Assembly (NCBI GenBank): GCA_963734965.1
Contig: CAVTJK010000004.1
Span: forward strand, 1,426,001 to 1,490,000
Length of the DNA: 64,000 nt
Direction of reading: 5' to 3'
Origin: UBA4742 sp963734965
Lineage (GTDB): Bacteria; Actinomycetota; Acidimicrobiia; Acidimicrobiales; Acidimicrobilacustridaceae
Shown here: positions 26,713 to 35,924 of the stretch, piece by piece
Layout: every line of letters begins with the position of its first letter
Position numbering within the stretch: the first letter of the stretch is position 1
Position numbers and translations under genes: made by a program
Notes under the pieces: model-generated
Told to the model about the DNA's origin: nothing
Database searches by the model: none
Seen by the model: only the letters and a program-made list of their open reading frames with translations

Positions 26713-27537
26713 ATGGCACCCGAGCGACCTCCGACCTACGCCTACGGCGACAACGACGTGGCCGGGGATCGACTCGAGCTGTTGGCCGAGGTGTTCGCCC
26801 CGTCGACCGCCTCGTTCATCGCGGCGGCGGCGCCCGGCGAGGTCGTCCTGGCCGTCGACCTCGGCTGTGGGCCCGGCCACACCACCCGGCTCCTGGCCTC
26901 GGTCACCGGCGCGACCCACGCCGTCGGCCTCGACCTCTCGGCCGCCTTCGTCGCCCGCGCCGCGACAGCGCTGGCTGAGCTGGGCGACCGTGTCCCCGCC
27001 GGATCCATCGAGTTCGCCGTGCACGACGTCACCTCGGTGCCCTTCCCCGTCGCCGGCCCGATCGACGTCGTCTTCGCCCGCTACCTCCTCGCCCACCTGC
27101 CCGAGCCCGACGCCCTGCTCGGACGCTGGCTCGACCAGGTGCGCGTCGGGGGGCGCCTGCTCGTCGAGGAGATCGTGGCCATCGACACGGGCCATCCCGT
27201 GTTCGGCCGCTACATCGAGCTGGTCACCGCCTTGTCCGCGGCCCAGGGCACCGACCTGCTCGTCGGTGGCGCCCTCGGCCACTCGTGGAGCGACCGCGAC
27301 GAGGCCGCAGGGGGGGTCCACGACGAGACGGTGACGATCACCCCCGATCCCGCCCTCGTGGCTCGGCTGTTCCTGATGAACCTCGGCGTGTGGCGTCACG
27401 GGCCCTGGGCCGAGGCCGAGCTCGATGCTGACGAGCTCAACAGCCTGGCCGCCGAGCTCGCCGCCCTCGTCGAATCGCCGCCACCCCACGGCGCCATCGC
27501 CTGGCGCCACCGCCAGCTGGCCTACGAACGGCGCTGA
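26713..27537 (+). CDS. SAM-dependent methyltransferase (class I)
   Basis: A 274-residue Rossmann methyltransferase. The SAM motif I is VVLAVDLGCGPGHTTRLLAS near residues 43-62, followed by THAVGLDLSAAFVARA (acidic Asp for the ribose) and DVVFARYLLAHLPEPDALL (post-motif region, close to the ubiquinone/menaquinone-type methyltransferases), then LDQVRVGGRLLVEEI. ATG at 26713 has AGAAGGGG directly upstream, so the start is well supported. The substrate cannot be deduced. The gene converges with the alpha/beta hydrolase gene, sharing 16 bp at the 3' ends. Confidence 0.8.
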   Translation: MAPERPPTYAYGDNDVAGDRLELLAEVFAPSTASFIAAAAPGEVVLAVDLGCGPGHTTRLLASVTGATHAVGLDLSAAFVARAATALAELGDRVPAGSIEFAVHDVTSVPFPVAGPIDVVFARYLLAHLPEPDALLGRWLDQVRVGGRLLVEEIVAIDTGHPVFGRYIELVTALSAAQGTDLLVGGALGHSWSDRDEAAGGVHDETVTITPDPALVARLFLMNLGVWRHGPWAEAELDADELNSLAAELAALVESPPPHGAIAWRHRQLAYERR

Positions 27538-28454
27538 GCCAGGCGATCGGCGCCGAAGGCGATGACCCCGCTGGCCAAGGCATGGGCCGCCTCCCATTGC
27601 ACGAAGTGGCCGCAGTCCCTGAGCAGGAAGGGCCCGACGTGATCGTCGAACACAACGGCGGCCATCAGGTCGAAGTCGGGATAGATCACGTGATCCGACG
27701 CGCCGTACAGGATCAGGGTGCGCACGTCGGGATTGGCGCGCAGGACGGCCGGCTCGCTGGTCGCGTCCGGCGAGAACACGCTCTCGTAGGCCCCGAACGA
27801 GGCGCGCAGCTTGGCCCCGTCGGCGAAGGGTTCGGTGTGGAAGGCGATGCTGGCGTCGTCGAAGGCGCCGGGGTGGGCCCAGAACCGCGATGAGTAGAAG
27901 GTGGCGATGTAGCGGCGGCGCTGGTCGGGCGTGGCCAGCTCGGCCGCCAGCGCGTCAGCATCGGTTCCCTGGCGCAGGAAGTAGTCGTTGGCGCTGACCG
28001 GCCGGGTCCGCAGGCCGGCCATCCGCTCCTTGTCGTAGGGCAGCGGCGAGTTGAACAGGACCATGCGATCGAAGGCGTCGAAGCGCAGGGCCATGTCCTG
28101 GATGATCGGGCCACCGAAGTCGCCGCCCACCAACATGGCCGACTCGTGACCGAGGTGGTTGAGCAGAGCCAGCAGGTCGTGGCTCGACGACGCCACATCA
28201 CCGAACCCGTCGGGGCTGACCTCGCTCTCGCCGAACCCGCGCAGATCAGGGACGATCACCTCGAAGCCGGCGGCGGCGAGCGGCTCGATCACCCGCCACC
28301 AGATGCGCTTGGTCTCGGGCCAGCCGTGCACCAGCAGCACCGGCGCGCCACCCACACCCTCGTGCACGTAGGCCTGGCGAAATCCTCGAGCGCCGTGCCA
28401 GTGCGTCTCGAATCGCGTCGGGTCGATGTCGGCGGGGTCGGGAGCTGGAGCCAT
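27522..28454 (-). CDS. Alpha/beta hydrolase (epoxide hydrolase / haloalkane dehalogenase type)
   Basis: A 310-residue alpha/beta hydrolase. The oxyanion motif VLLVHGWPETKRIWWRV (HGxP) and the nucleophile elbow VGGDFGGPIIQDMALR with an Asp (G-x-D-x-G) are typical of soluble epoxide hydrolases and dehalogenases, which form an ester through Asp, in contrast to Ser esterases. The catalytic His is in LRDCGHFVQWEAAHA and the acid in ASDHVIYPDFD. The substrate is unknown. It converges on the methyltransferase gene with a 16-bp overlap at the 3' ends. ATG at 28454 is the likely start; a Met three codons upstream is absent in frame. Confidence 0.8.
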   Translation of the reverse strand: MAPAPDPADIDPTRFETHWHGARGFRQAYVHEGVGGAPVLLVHGWPETKRIWWRVIEPLAAAGFEVIVPDLRGFGESEVSPDGFGDVASSSHDLLALLNHLGHESAMLVGGDFGGPIIQDMALRFDAFDRMVLFNSPLPYDKERMAGLRTRPVSANDYFLRQGTDADALAAELATPDQRRRYIATFYSSRFWAHPGAFDDASIAFHTEPFADGAKLRASFGAYESVFSPDATSEPAVLRANPDVRTLILYGASDHVIYPDFDLMAAVVFDDHVGPFLLRDCGHFVQWEAAHALASGVIAFGADRLAQRRS

Positions 28455-28608
28455 GGCGTTCAGTCTGACCGCCCGACGGGCCCGCCGCCCGAGGTCGACC
28501 CGTCCCCGCCGACCCGCGAACGGGGTCGTCAGCGCGGTCCGGGCCGGGACATCACGGGCCAGCCTCAGCGGTCGACACGAGGAGGGCCCGTCCCGGTAGG
28601 GTCCGCGC

Positions 28609-29265
28609 ATGGCTGAGCTCCTCGATCTCGATCCCGACCAGTTGCTGACGACGACCAGGGCGGTCCGCAAGCGGCTCGACCTCGACCGACCGGTCGAGCC
28701 CGACGTGGTGCGCGAGTGCATCGAGCTGGCGGCGCAGGCGCCCACCGGGTCGAACGCCCAAGGTTGGCACTTCGTCGTGGTGACCGATCCGGCCAAGCGG
28801 GCCACCCTGGCCGAGTTCTACCGCGAGGGGTTCAACACCTTCTACGGCGACCGCGAGGCCGCCTTCGCCGGCATGCCCCAGGACGACCCCGAGTACCTCA
28901 CGACCCAGCACCGGGTCGTCGACTCGGCCGCCTACCTGGCCGACCACATGGCCGACGTGCCGGTGCACGTCATCCCCTGCGTCGAAGGCCGCTTCGAGCA
29001 GGGTCCGGTGATGCTGCACGCCGCGATCTGGGGCTCGTTGCTCCCGGCGGCGTGGAGCTTCTGCCTGGCCGCCCGATCCCGGGGGCTCGGGACCTGCTGG
29101 ACGACGCTGCACCTGATCAAGGAGCGCGAAGCGGCCGAGCTGCTCGGCCTGCCCGACAACATCATGCAGGGCGCTCTCATCCCCGTCGCCTACACCAAGG
29201 GCACCGACTTCAAACCCGGACCCCGCCGTGACCTCGACCGGGTGATCCACCTCGAAGGCTGGTAG
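28609..29265 (+). CDS. Nitroreductase family protein
   Basis: A 218-residue FMN-binding oxidoreductase. The opening TTRAVRKRLDLDRPVEPDVV and AAQAPTGSNAQGWHFVVVTD match the nitroreductase FMN-contact motif, and GTCWTTLHLIKEREAAELLG plus LIPVAYTKGTDFKPGPRRDL match the C-terminal region. It probably uses NAD(P)H to reduce nitro or quinone-like substrates; F420 variants also exist among actinobacterial relatives. The start is ATG at 28609. It is divergent from the hydrolase gene with 154 bp between. Confidence 0.85.
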   Translation: MAELLDLDPDQLLTTTRAVRKRLDLDRPVEPDVVRECIELAAQAPTGSNAQGWHFVVVTDPAKRATLAEFYREGFNTFYGDREAAFAGMPQDDPEYLTTQHRVVDSAAYLADHMADVPVHVIPCVEGRFEQGPVMLHAAIWGSLLPAAWSFCLAARSRGLGTCWTTLHLIKEREAAELLGLPDNIMQGALIPVAYTKGTDFKPGPRRDLDRVIHLEGW

Positions 29266-29286
29266 GCGCGCCGCGGGCGGGAGCGG

Positions 29287-29985
29287 TCACCTCGGGGAGG
29301 TGCCGGTGACGAGGGCCAACAGGCCTCGCAGCATCGAGGCGGTGGCGCCCCAGACCAGGTCGTGATCGAGATCGAAGAAGTGGACGGGATGGGTCAGCGG
29401 GGCCAGGCCCCAGCGCTCCTCGTGGTAGACGCCGTCGGCCAAGAGCGCCGAGATCGGAACGTGCAGGATGGACTCCACCTCGGCCGGGCTGGCCTCGAGC
29501 TCGGGCCGGCCGGGGAGCTCGCCGACGAAGGGCACGATGAACGAGCGGCTCGTGACGGTCTGGAGGTGGTCGAGCTCACCGATGATCGTCGCCAGTGACG
29601 GATCGAGACGGATCTCCTCGTAGGCCTCGCGCCGGGCAGTCTCGGCCAGGTCGCGATCGCCCGGCTCCCAACCTCCGCCGGGGAAGCTCACCTCGCCGCG
29701 ATGGGAGCGCAGCGTCTGGGATCGCCGGGTCAGGATCACCATCAGCTCGTCGTCGATCTCATACAGGGGGGCCAGCACGGCCGACGCCCGGATGCCCGTG
29801 CCCTCGAGGGCCGACCGCTTGGGCGTGGGCGCCGAAGCCAGGACGCGGCGCACGTCGGCCAGGGTCGGTCGCCGCTGCCCGTCGCTCAGTCGGGACCACG
29901 GCGCCGGCCCACCGGCGGTCGCCGTGGCCGGCCTCGGGATGATCTGGGGCGGCGAAGGGGCCTCGTCGCCCGCCGGTTGGCTCAA
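29287..29985 (-). CDS. NUDIX hydrolase (CoA pyrophosphatase-like), TTG start
   Basis: A 232-residue NUDIX enzyme. The Nudix box is GGGWEPGDRDLAETARREAYEEI-like, with the Glu residues REAYEEI (shown in pieces: FPGGGWEPGDRDLAETA and RREAYEEIRLD). The LEQ/PRE-like region SHRGEVSFPGGG matches the CoA-pyrophosphatase subgroup (YeaB/NudL). TTG at 29985 overlaps the stop of the small upstream gene as TTGA, the same coupling style as the GTGA and ATGA overlaps elsewhere here, so it is preferred over a longer start. The enzyme should cleave nucleoside-diphosphate-linked substrates, probably CoA or its derivatives. Confidence 0.8.
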   Translation of the reverse strand: MSQPAGDEAPSPPQIIPRPATATAGGPAPWSRLSDGQRRPTLADVRRVLASAPTPKRSALEGTGIRASAVLAPLYEIDDELMVILTRRSQTLRSHRGEVSFPGGGWEPGDRDLAETARREAYEEIRLDPSLATIIGELDHLQTVTSRSFIVPFVGELPGRPELEASPAEVESILHVPISALLADGVYHEERWGLAPLTHPVHFFDLDHDLVWGATASMLRGLLALVTGTSPR

Positions 29986-30179
29986 GCGGGCGGGGCCGGC
30001 GTCGTCGGGGCCGCGGCGGGCGTGGCCGCCGATGTCGCCGCCGTGGCGAGCTGCTCGAGGACGTCGGGCAGCCCGGCCGTCTTGAGGTTGGCGATGAGGC
30101 GACCGGGCGGGATGTCCCCGCGCTCCCACTCGTTCCAGTACGCCAGCAGCTTGGCCGGATCGGGCGGTGGACGGTCCAT
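29982..30179 (-). CDS. Small conserved protein upstream of the NUDIX gene
   Basis: A 65-residue protein beginning MDRPPPDPAKLLAYWNEWER with an acidic, helical body (GRLIANLKTAGLPDVLEQLA) and an Ala/Pro tail. No known domain was recognised. Its stop overlaps the TTG start of the NUDIX gene (TTGA), so the two are translationally coupled. It sits about 220 bp downstream of groEL. The ordered body and coupling argue for a real gene. Confidence 0.6.
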   Translation of the reverse strand: MDRPPPDPAKLLAYWNEWERGDIPPGRLIANLKTAGLPDVLEQLATAATSAATPAAAPTTPAPPA

Positions 30180-30334
30180 GGCCAGCCACGATACAAGTCA
30201 GCGGGCTCCGACCATCTGTTCGAGGCGCAACTTCGGCGGGCGCGCCTGCCAGCCCAGCGACGCCGGCGCGCCGCCGCGGCTGACGGTTCCCGACGAGCCC
30301 CATCGGCCGACGCGACGAACGGCCGGACGCGAGA

Positions 30335-30357
30335 CGACCGGCCCCGAAGGCCGGTCG
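30335..30357 (-). terminator. groEL downstream hairpin with UUCG loop
   Basis: Read on the minus strand, GACCGGCC-TTCGG-GGCCGGTC forms a perfect 8-bp stem, extendable by a C-G pair, with a cUUCGg-type loop known to be very stable. It begins about 42 bases after the groEL stop. No T-run follows, as is common in high-GC actinobacteria. A likely terminator or mRNA-stabilising hairpin for groESL. Confidence 0.5.
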
Positions 30358-30398
30358 CGTCGGACGTCACCGGTGATCCGGGCCGGAGCCCGGGTCTG

Positions 30399-32052
<1,654 letters not shown>

Positions 32053-32062
32053 GTGGAAGCTC

Positions 32063-32353
32063 CTACTTGACGATGGCGAGGACGTCGCGGGCGGTGAGGA
32101 TCAGCACGTCGTCGCCGTCGACGGTGATCTCGGTGCCGCCGTACTTGCTGTAGACGACGGTGTCGCCGACCTTGACGTCGAGGGGGATGATCTCGCCGGT
32201 CTGCTCGGAGCGGCGGCCGGGGCCGACGGCGAGGACCTCGCCCTGCTGGGGCTTCTCCTTGGCGGTGTCGGGGATGACCAGGCCGCTGGCGGTGGTCTCC
32301 TCGGACTCGCCGGGCTTGACGACGATCCGATCGTCGAGGGGCTGAATGGCCAT
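32063..32353 (-). CDS. groES: Co-chaperonin GroES (10 kDa)
   Basis: A 96-residue GroES: MAIQPLDDRIVVKPGESEE, the mobile loop region GLVIPDTAKEKPQQGEVLAV, GDTVVYSKYGGTEITVDG and DVLILTARDVLAIVK. It caps the GroEL ring. The normal length for the family is 95-100 residues. It is the first gene of the groES-groEL operon, with a ribosome-binding GGAGAG stretch upstream. The promoter and the CIRCE operator lie within 90 bases of the start. Confidence 0.97.
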   Translation of the reverse strand: MAIQPLDDRIVVKPGESEETTASGLVIPDTAKEKPQQGEVLAVGPGRRSEQTGEIIPLDVKVGDTVVYSKYGGTEITVDGDDVLILTARDVLAIVK

Positions 32354-32384
32354 GTTTGGACTCTCCGTGTGCGTCGATCTGTCG

Positions 32385-32411
32385 TTAGCACTCTCACGGT
32401 GCGAGTGCTAA
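32385..32411. promoter_or_regulatory. CIRCE operator (HrcA-binding site)
   Basis: Perfect 9-bp inverted repeat TTAGCACTC-N9-GAGTGCTAA, the exact CIRCE consensus. It lies 31 bases upstream of the groES ATG and abuts the predicted -10 box, so HrcA bound here should block transcription initiation of groESL until heat shock. hrcA itself is not in the window. Confidence 0.95.
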
Positions 32412-32440
32412 CGATACGCCGACCGCGACGGATCCGGCAA
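32411..32440 (-). promoter_or_regulatory. Predicted groESL promoter
   Basis: Minus-strand TTGCCG (32440-32435), an 18-base spacer and TATCGT (32416-32411), a reasonable housekeeping sigma (RpoD-like) promoter. The last base of the -10 is the first of the CIRCE repeat, placing the start site within CIRCE. The same two hexamers occur before rplM (48121-48151). Confidence 0.5.
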
Positions 32441-32463
32441 CCCGAGGTTCGGGACCGCCCCGA

Positions 32464-33477
32464 TCAGTCGGCGAGAACGGGCAGGCGCAGCCCGGGTATG
32501 GCGCCCGTGTCGAGGGGCGACGGCCCGTCGGACTGCAGGCGCCACCAGGCCGCCGCCGCCACCATGGCGGCGTTGTCGGTGCACATCGAGCGGCTGGGCA
32601 GGAACACGCCGAGCCCGTCGGCCATGCCGGCGTCGAGCACGCGGGTGCGCAGCAGCGAGTTGGCGGCCACGCCGCCGGCCAGCGCCAGCCCCTTGGCCCC
32701 GTGCTCGGCGGCGGCCCGCCGGGCCTTGGTGACCAGCACGTCGACGACCGCCTCCTGGAACGAGGCGGCCACGTCGGGGGTGGCCACGTCGGGGTGGCGG
32801 CGCACGTGGTTGACCACCGCCGTCTTGAGCCCGCTGAAGGAGAAGTCGTAGCCATCGGCCAGGATCGCCCGGGGGAAGGCGATGGCCTCGGGGTCGCCCT
32901 GCGATGGCGATCTGGTCGATGGCGGGGCCGCCCGGATATCCGAGGCCCAGGTACCGCGCCACCTTGTCGAAGGCCTCGCCGGCGGCGTCGTCGATGGTCG
33001 AGCCGAGCAGGCGGTAGCTGCCCGTGGCCCTCCATCAGGACCAGCAGGGTGTGACCGCCCGACACGAGCAGCACGACGATCGGCAGCTCGAGGTCGGGCT
33101 CCTCGAGGAAGGCGGCGTACAGGTGGGCCTCGAGGTGGTTCACGGCGACGAACGGCACGTCCCACACCAGCGCCAGGGCCTTGGCCGCGCTCAACCCGAC
33201 CAGCAGCGCGCCGACCAGGCCCGGTCCGACGGTGGCGCCGACGGCGTCGACGTGGTCGTCGCTGATGCCCGGCCTCGACCAGGGCGCGGGCCACGACCGG
33301 CGTGAGCGGCTCGACGTGGGCCCGACTGGCGATCTCGGGCACGACGCCGCCGAAGCGGGCGTGCAGCTCGACCTGGCTGCTGACCACCGACGACAGCACC
33401 TGGCGGGCGTCGACCACGACGGCCGCCGCCGTCTCGTCACACGACGTCTCGATGCCGAGGATGCGCGTGCCGGTCAC
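32464..33477 (-). CDS. tsaD: tRNA t6A37 threonylcarbamoyltransferase TsaD (frameshifts)
   Basis: The ASKHA-fold subunit that, with TsaB and TsaE, transfers the threonylcarbamoyl group to A37 of ANN-decoding tRNAs. It starts MTGTRILGIETSCDETAAAV (GTG at 33477) with the metal-binding VNHLEAHLYAAFLE, the DxDDAAGEAFDKVARYLG segment and FSFSGLKTAV. The frame is broken by extra bases near 32905, 33029 and 33270; joining them gives a protein of about 337 residues, the family norm. It overlaps the preceding rimI by 41 bp. The surrounding order tsaD-rimI-tsaB-tsaE-alr is the mycobacterial order. Confidence 0.92.
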   Translation of the reverse strand: MTGTRILGIETSCDETAAAVVVDARQVLSSVVSSQVELHARFGGVVPEIASRAHVEPLTPVVARALVEAGHQRRPRRRRRRHRRTGPGRRAAGRVERGQGPGAGVGRAVRRREPPRGPPVRRLPRGARPRAADRRAARVGRSHPAGPDGGPRAATACSARPSTTPPARPSTRWRGTWASDIRAAPPSTRSPSQGDPEAIAFPRAILADGYDFSFSGLKTAVVNHVRRHPDVATPDVAASFQEAVVDVLVTKARRAAAEHGAKGLALAGGVAANSLLRTRVLDAGMADGLGVFLPSRSMCTDNAAMVAAAAWWRLQSDGPSPLDTGAIPGLRLPVLAD

Positions 33478-34036
33478 GACGCCGTCCCTGGAGGACGTGA
33501 GCCGGCGATCCCGGTCGACCGGTCCGACGCCCTCGAGGCCCTCGAGCCGCGGTGGCGCCGCGGCACCGCGCCTCGAGTCGCGCCGAGGCGACGCGCGTAG
33601 TCGGGCGTCGATCGACGTCGTGCACCCACATCACCAGCGCATCCTCGTCTGTCTCCCGTAGTAGTTGCGTCGCACGCCCGACCGGGGCGAACCCGAAGGC
33701 CCGGTACAGGGCCTGGGCCTCTCGGTTGTGGGCGCGCACCTCGAGGGTGACGGCCGTGATGCCGCCCTCGACGCGCCTCACGGCACGGGCGGCCAGCAGG
33801 CGGGTGGCGATGCCCAACCGGCGCCAGGCCGGATCGACCGAGATCGTGGTCACGTGGCCGTCGGTGCCGATGAAGAGCATGCCGCCGAAGCCGACGACCT
33901 GCGAGCCGACCTTGGCCACCAGGTAGCAGCGGTCCTCGGGTCGAGCCAGCTCGCCCAGGAACAGGCCGAGCGACCAGCCTCGGGCCTGGGTCTGGTTCTC
34001 GATGCGCAGCACGGCGCGAAGGTGGCGGCGGCGCAT
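33437..34036 (-). CDS. rimI: Ribosomal protein S18-alanine N-acetyltransferase
   Basis: A GNAT acetyltransferase of up to 199 residues. MRRRHLRAVLRIENQTQARG is the RimI start region and ISVDPAWRRLGIATRLLAAR holds the acetyl-CoA motif (R-x-x-G-x-A). The C-terminus runs about 40 residues past the usual end as an Arg-rich tail overlapping tsaD; an indel could explain this. An in-frame start 13 bases upstream would be GTG at 34049 if one extra C near 34036 is removed, giving MITPMRRRHLR, as usual for RimI. The gene lies between tsaB and tsaD, the conserved actinobacterial location. Confidence 0.85.
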   Translation of the reverse strand: MRRRHLRAVLRIENQTQARGWSLGLFLGELARPEDRCYLVAKVGSQVVGFGGMLFIGTDGHVTTISVDPAWRRLGIATRLLAARAVRRVEGGITAVTLEVRAHNREAQALYRAFGFAPVGRATQLLRETDEDALVMWVHDVDRRPTTRVASARLEARCRGATAARGPRGRRTGRPGSPAHVLQGRRRDRHAHPRHRDVV

Positions 34037-34115
34037 GGGGCGTGATCACCGGACGTCGGGCAGCCGCCTCGGCGGTGGCCAGGATCGGGTCGACCGAGCA
34101 GCGGCCGGGGCCGCC

Positions 34116-34820
34116 TCATCCGCCCTCCCGGGTCGACCAGTTGATCTCGGCGTCGGGCTTGCGCAGGTACAGCGGCGTGAGCTCCCAGGGCTTGACGAAC
34201 TGCTCGCGCAGCGCCTGGGCGTGGGCCAGCATCACCAACGACGACGCCGACGGGTAGGCCAGCTCCTCGCCCACGATGTCGACCTTGTTGAGCCCGTCGA
34301 ACACCTCGCGGTAGCGGATGGCGCCGTCGCCGACCAGCAGGCACTCCTCGCCCGAGCGCCAGCAGCTCGCCGGCCAGGTCGTCGGGCGTGCCGACCCGGT
34401 GGTCGCCGAGTGCGCTGCACGCCGCCCGGCACCTGGCGGTAGAAGGCGTAGAACAGCTCGCCGCGGCGGGCGTCGACGGCGGCCACGATGAGCTTGGACG
34501 TGAAGCGCACCGGGAAGGCCAGCAGGTCGAGGCTGGGCACGCCGATCATCGGGCACCCGCAGGGCGTGGGCCATGGCCTTGGCCGCGGCCACGCCCGACC
34601 CGCAGACCGGTGTACAGACCCGGGCCCGAGGTCGACGGCCACCACGCTGATCTCGGTCAGGTCGATGCGGGCCTGCTGGCAGGCGAACTGCACGGCCGGG
34701 GTGAGCGTCTCGGCGTGGCGCTTGCCCGCGAGCCGACAGCGTCGAGGCCAGCACGCCCTCGTGGCCGCCGATGGCGCAGCTCACCTGGACCGTGGCCGTG
34801 TCGATGCCGAGGATCAGCAC
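34116..34820 (-). CDS. tsaB: tRNA t6A37 biosynthesis protein TsaB (frameshifts)
   Basis: An ASKHA-fold inactive homologue of TsaD that forms the TsaB-TsaD core. It opens with MLILGIDTATVQVSCAIGGH (GTG at 34820), LASTLSARG and continues in other frames with AVDLGPGS-like, MIGVPSLDLLAFPVRFTSK and LVGDGAIRYREVFDG. Several single-base insertions (for example near 34385, 34553 and 34735) scatter these segments; with corrections the protein is about 230 residues. The stop end carries LRKPDAEINWSTREGG. It overlaps tsaE upstream by 7 bp. Confidence 0.85.
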   Translation of the reverse strand: MLILGIDTATVQVSCAIGGHEGVLASTLSARGQAPRRDAHPGRAVRLPAGPHRPDRDQRGGRRPRARVCTPVCGSGVAAAKAMAHALRVPDDRRAQPRPAGLPGALHVQAHRGRRRRPPRRAVLRLLPPGAGRRAAHSATTGSARPTTWPASCWRSGEECLLVGDGAIRYREVFDGLNKVDIVGEELAYPSASSLVMLAHAQALREQFVKPWELTPLYLRKPDAEINWSTREGG

Positions 34821-35306
34821 GGCGACCAGCCAGGCGGCCAGGGCCAGCGAGAGGGCGCGGCGGCGAGCCGACCACCGCGAGCCGACCAGCTCGAGCTCGA
34901 TGCCGCGGTCGTCGTCGTCCGTCGCCGTAGTCGATGCGGATCACCAGGTAGTCGGCGGGCAGGGCGCCGACGATGGCGTCGCCCCACTCGATCACGGTCA
35001 CCCCGCCGTCGTCGAGCATCTCGGGCAGGCCGACGTCGAGCCACCTCGGTCATCTGCTCGAGCCGGTACACGTCGAGGTGGTTGAGCTCGAGCCGGCCCT
35101 CGTAGTGGCTGGCCAACGTGAAGGTCGGGCTGGTGATGGGCTCGGTCACGCCGAGGGCGGCGCCGAACCCCTGGGTGAAGGCGGTCTTGCCCGCGCCGAG
35201 CTCGCCGGCCAACAGGATCACGTCGCCCGGGCGCACCAGCTCGGCCAGCGCCGCGGCCAGCGGCCTGGGTGTCCGACACCGAGCGGGTCCGGGCCAGCAG
35301 GGTCAT
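34814..35306 (-). CDS. tsaE: tRNA t6A37 biosynthesis ATPase TsaE (frameshifts)
   Basis: A P-loop ATPase needed for cycling of the TsaBDE complex. ATG at 35306 gives MTLLARTRSVSDTQ, then the Walker A LLAGELGAGKTAFTQGFG, then ITSPTFTLASHYEG and LNHLDVYRLEQMTEV (the conserved HxDxYR) and VTVIEWGDAIVGALPADYLV. Extra bases near 35265, 35040 and 34915 break the frame. In the correct reading the C-terminal region runs into the tsaB start region, so the exact 3' end is uncertain. The ATG overlaps the end of the uracil-DNA glycosylase gene (ATGA). Confidence 0.85.
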
Positions 35307-35873
35307 GGGGTCGCCGCCGGCGGCCAGTGGCCAACTTGGCCCGCACGAAGTCGGCCCGCATCTGGGCCTCGGCGCTCGCCCCCGCCCCGCAGCGCGTAGG
35401 CCGGGTGCAGGGTCGGGATCAGCACCGCGTCGCCCGAACGGGTACTGCTGGCCCCGCAGCTTGGTGATGCCGACCTTCGAGTCGAGCAGGAGCTGACCGG
35501 CGAACTTGCCCAGCGTCACCACCACCTTGGGCCCGATGAGCTCGATCTGCGCTCGAGGTAGGGCCGGCAGGCCTCGATCTCGGGCGGGCAGCGGATCACG
35601 GTTGCCGGGAGGGCGGCACTTGACCACGTTGGCGATGTAGACCCGGTCGCGGGTGATGCCGATCTCCTCGAGCATGAGCCGGTCGAGCAGCTGACCGGAC
35701 CGGCCCACGAAGGGCAGCCCCTGGCGGTCCTCCTCGGCCCCCGGTCCTTCCCCCACGAACATGAGGTCGGCATCGGGGATCACCCACGCCGAACACCACC
35801 TGCGTGCGCCCCGACGGCCAGCGCGCACCGGGTGCAGGTGCTGGCCTCCAGGGCGAGTTCGTCGAGGGCGGCC
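35303..35873 (-). CDS. Uracil-DNA glycosylase, family 4 (frameshifts)
   Basis: A Fe-S family 4 (UdgA-like) glycosylase removing uracil from DNA. The N-terminal ALEASTCTRCALAVGRTQVV contains the first Cys pair of the 4Fe-4S cluster, and motif A DLMFVGEGPGAEEDRQGLPF is followed by RDRVYIANVVKCRPPGNRDP (third Cys) and PTLHPAYALRGG (catalytic His region). Indels near 35785, 35600, 35535, 35400 and 35330 spread the reading over three frames; one near 35535 appears to be a missing C. The start is taken as GTG at 35873; the end near 35303 overlaps tsaE. Reconstructed length is about 190 residues. Confidence 0.82.
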
Positions 35874-35924
35874 ACCCAGGGATGCTACTTGTGCGTGACC
35901 TGCGCCTGGCCCTTCGACGGCGGG

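Noticed and set aside
34657..35019. TsaE-TsaB fusion protein
   Set aside because: In the best corrected reading TsaE appears to run in frame into tsaB, but the region is damaged by several indels and separate, overlapping genes are normal here, so a fusion cannot be claimed.
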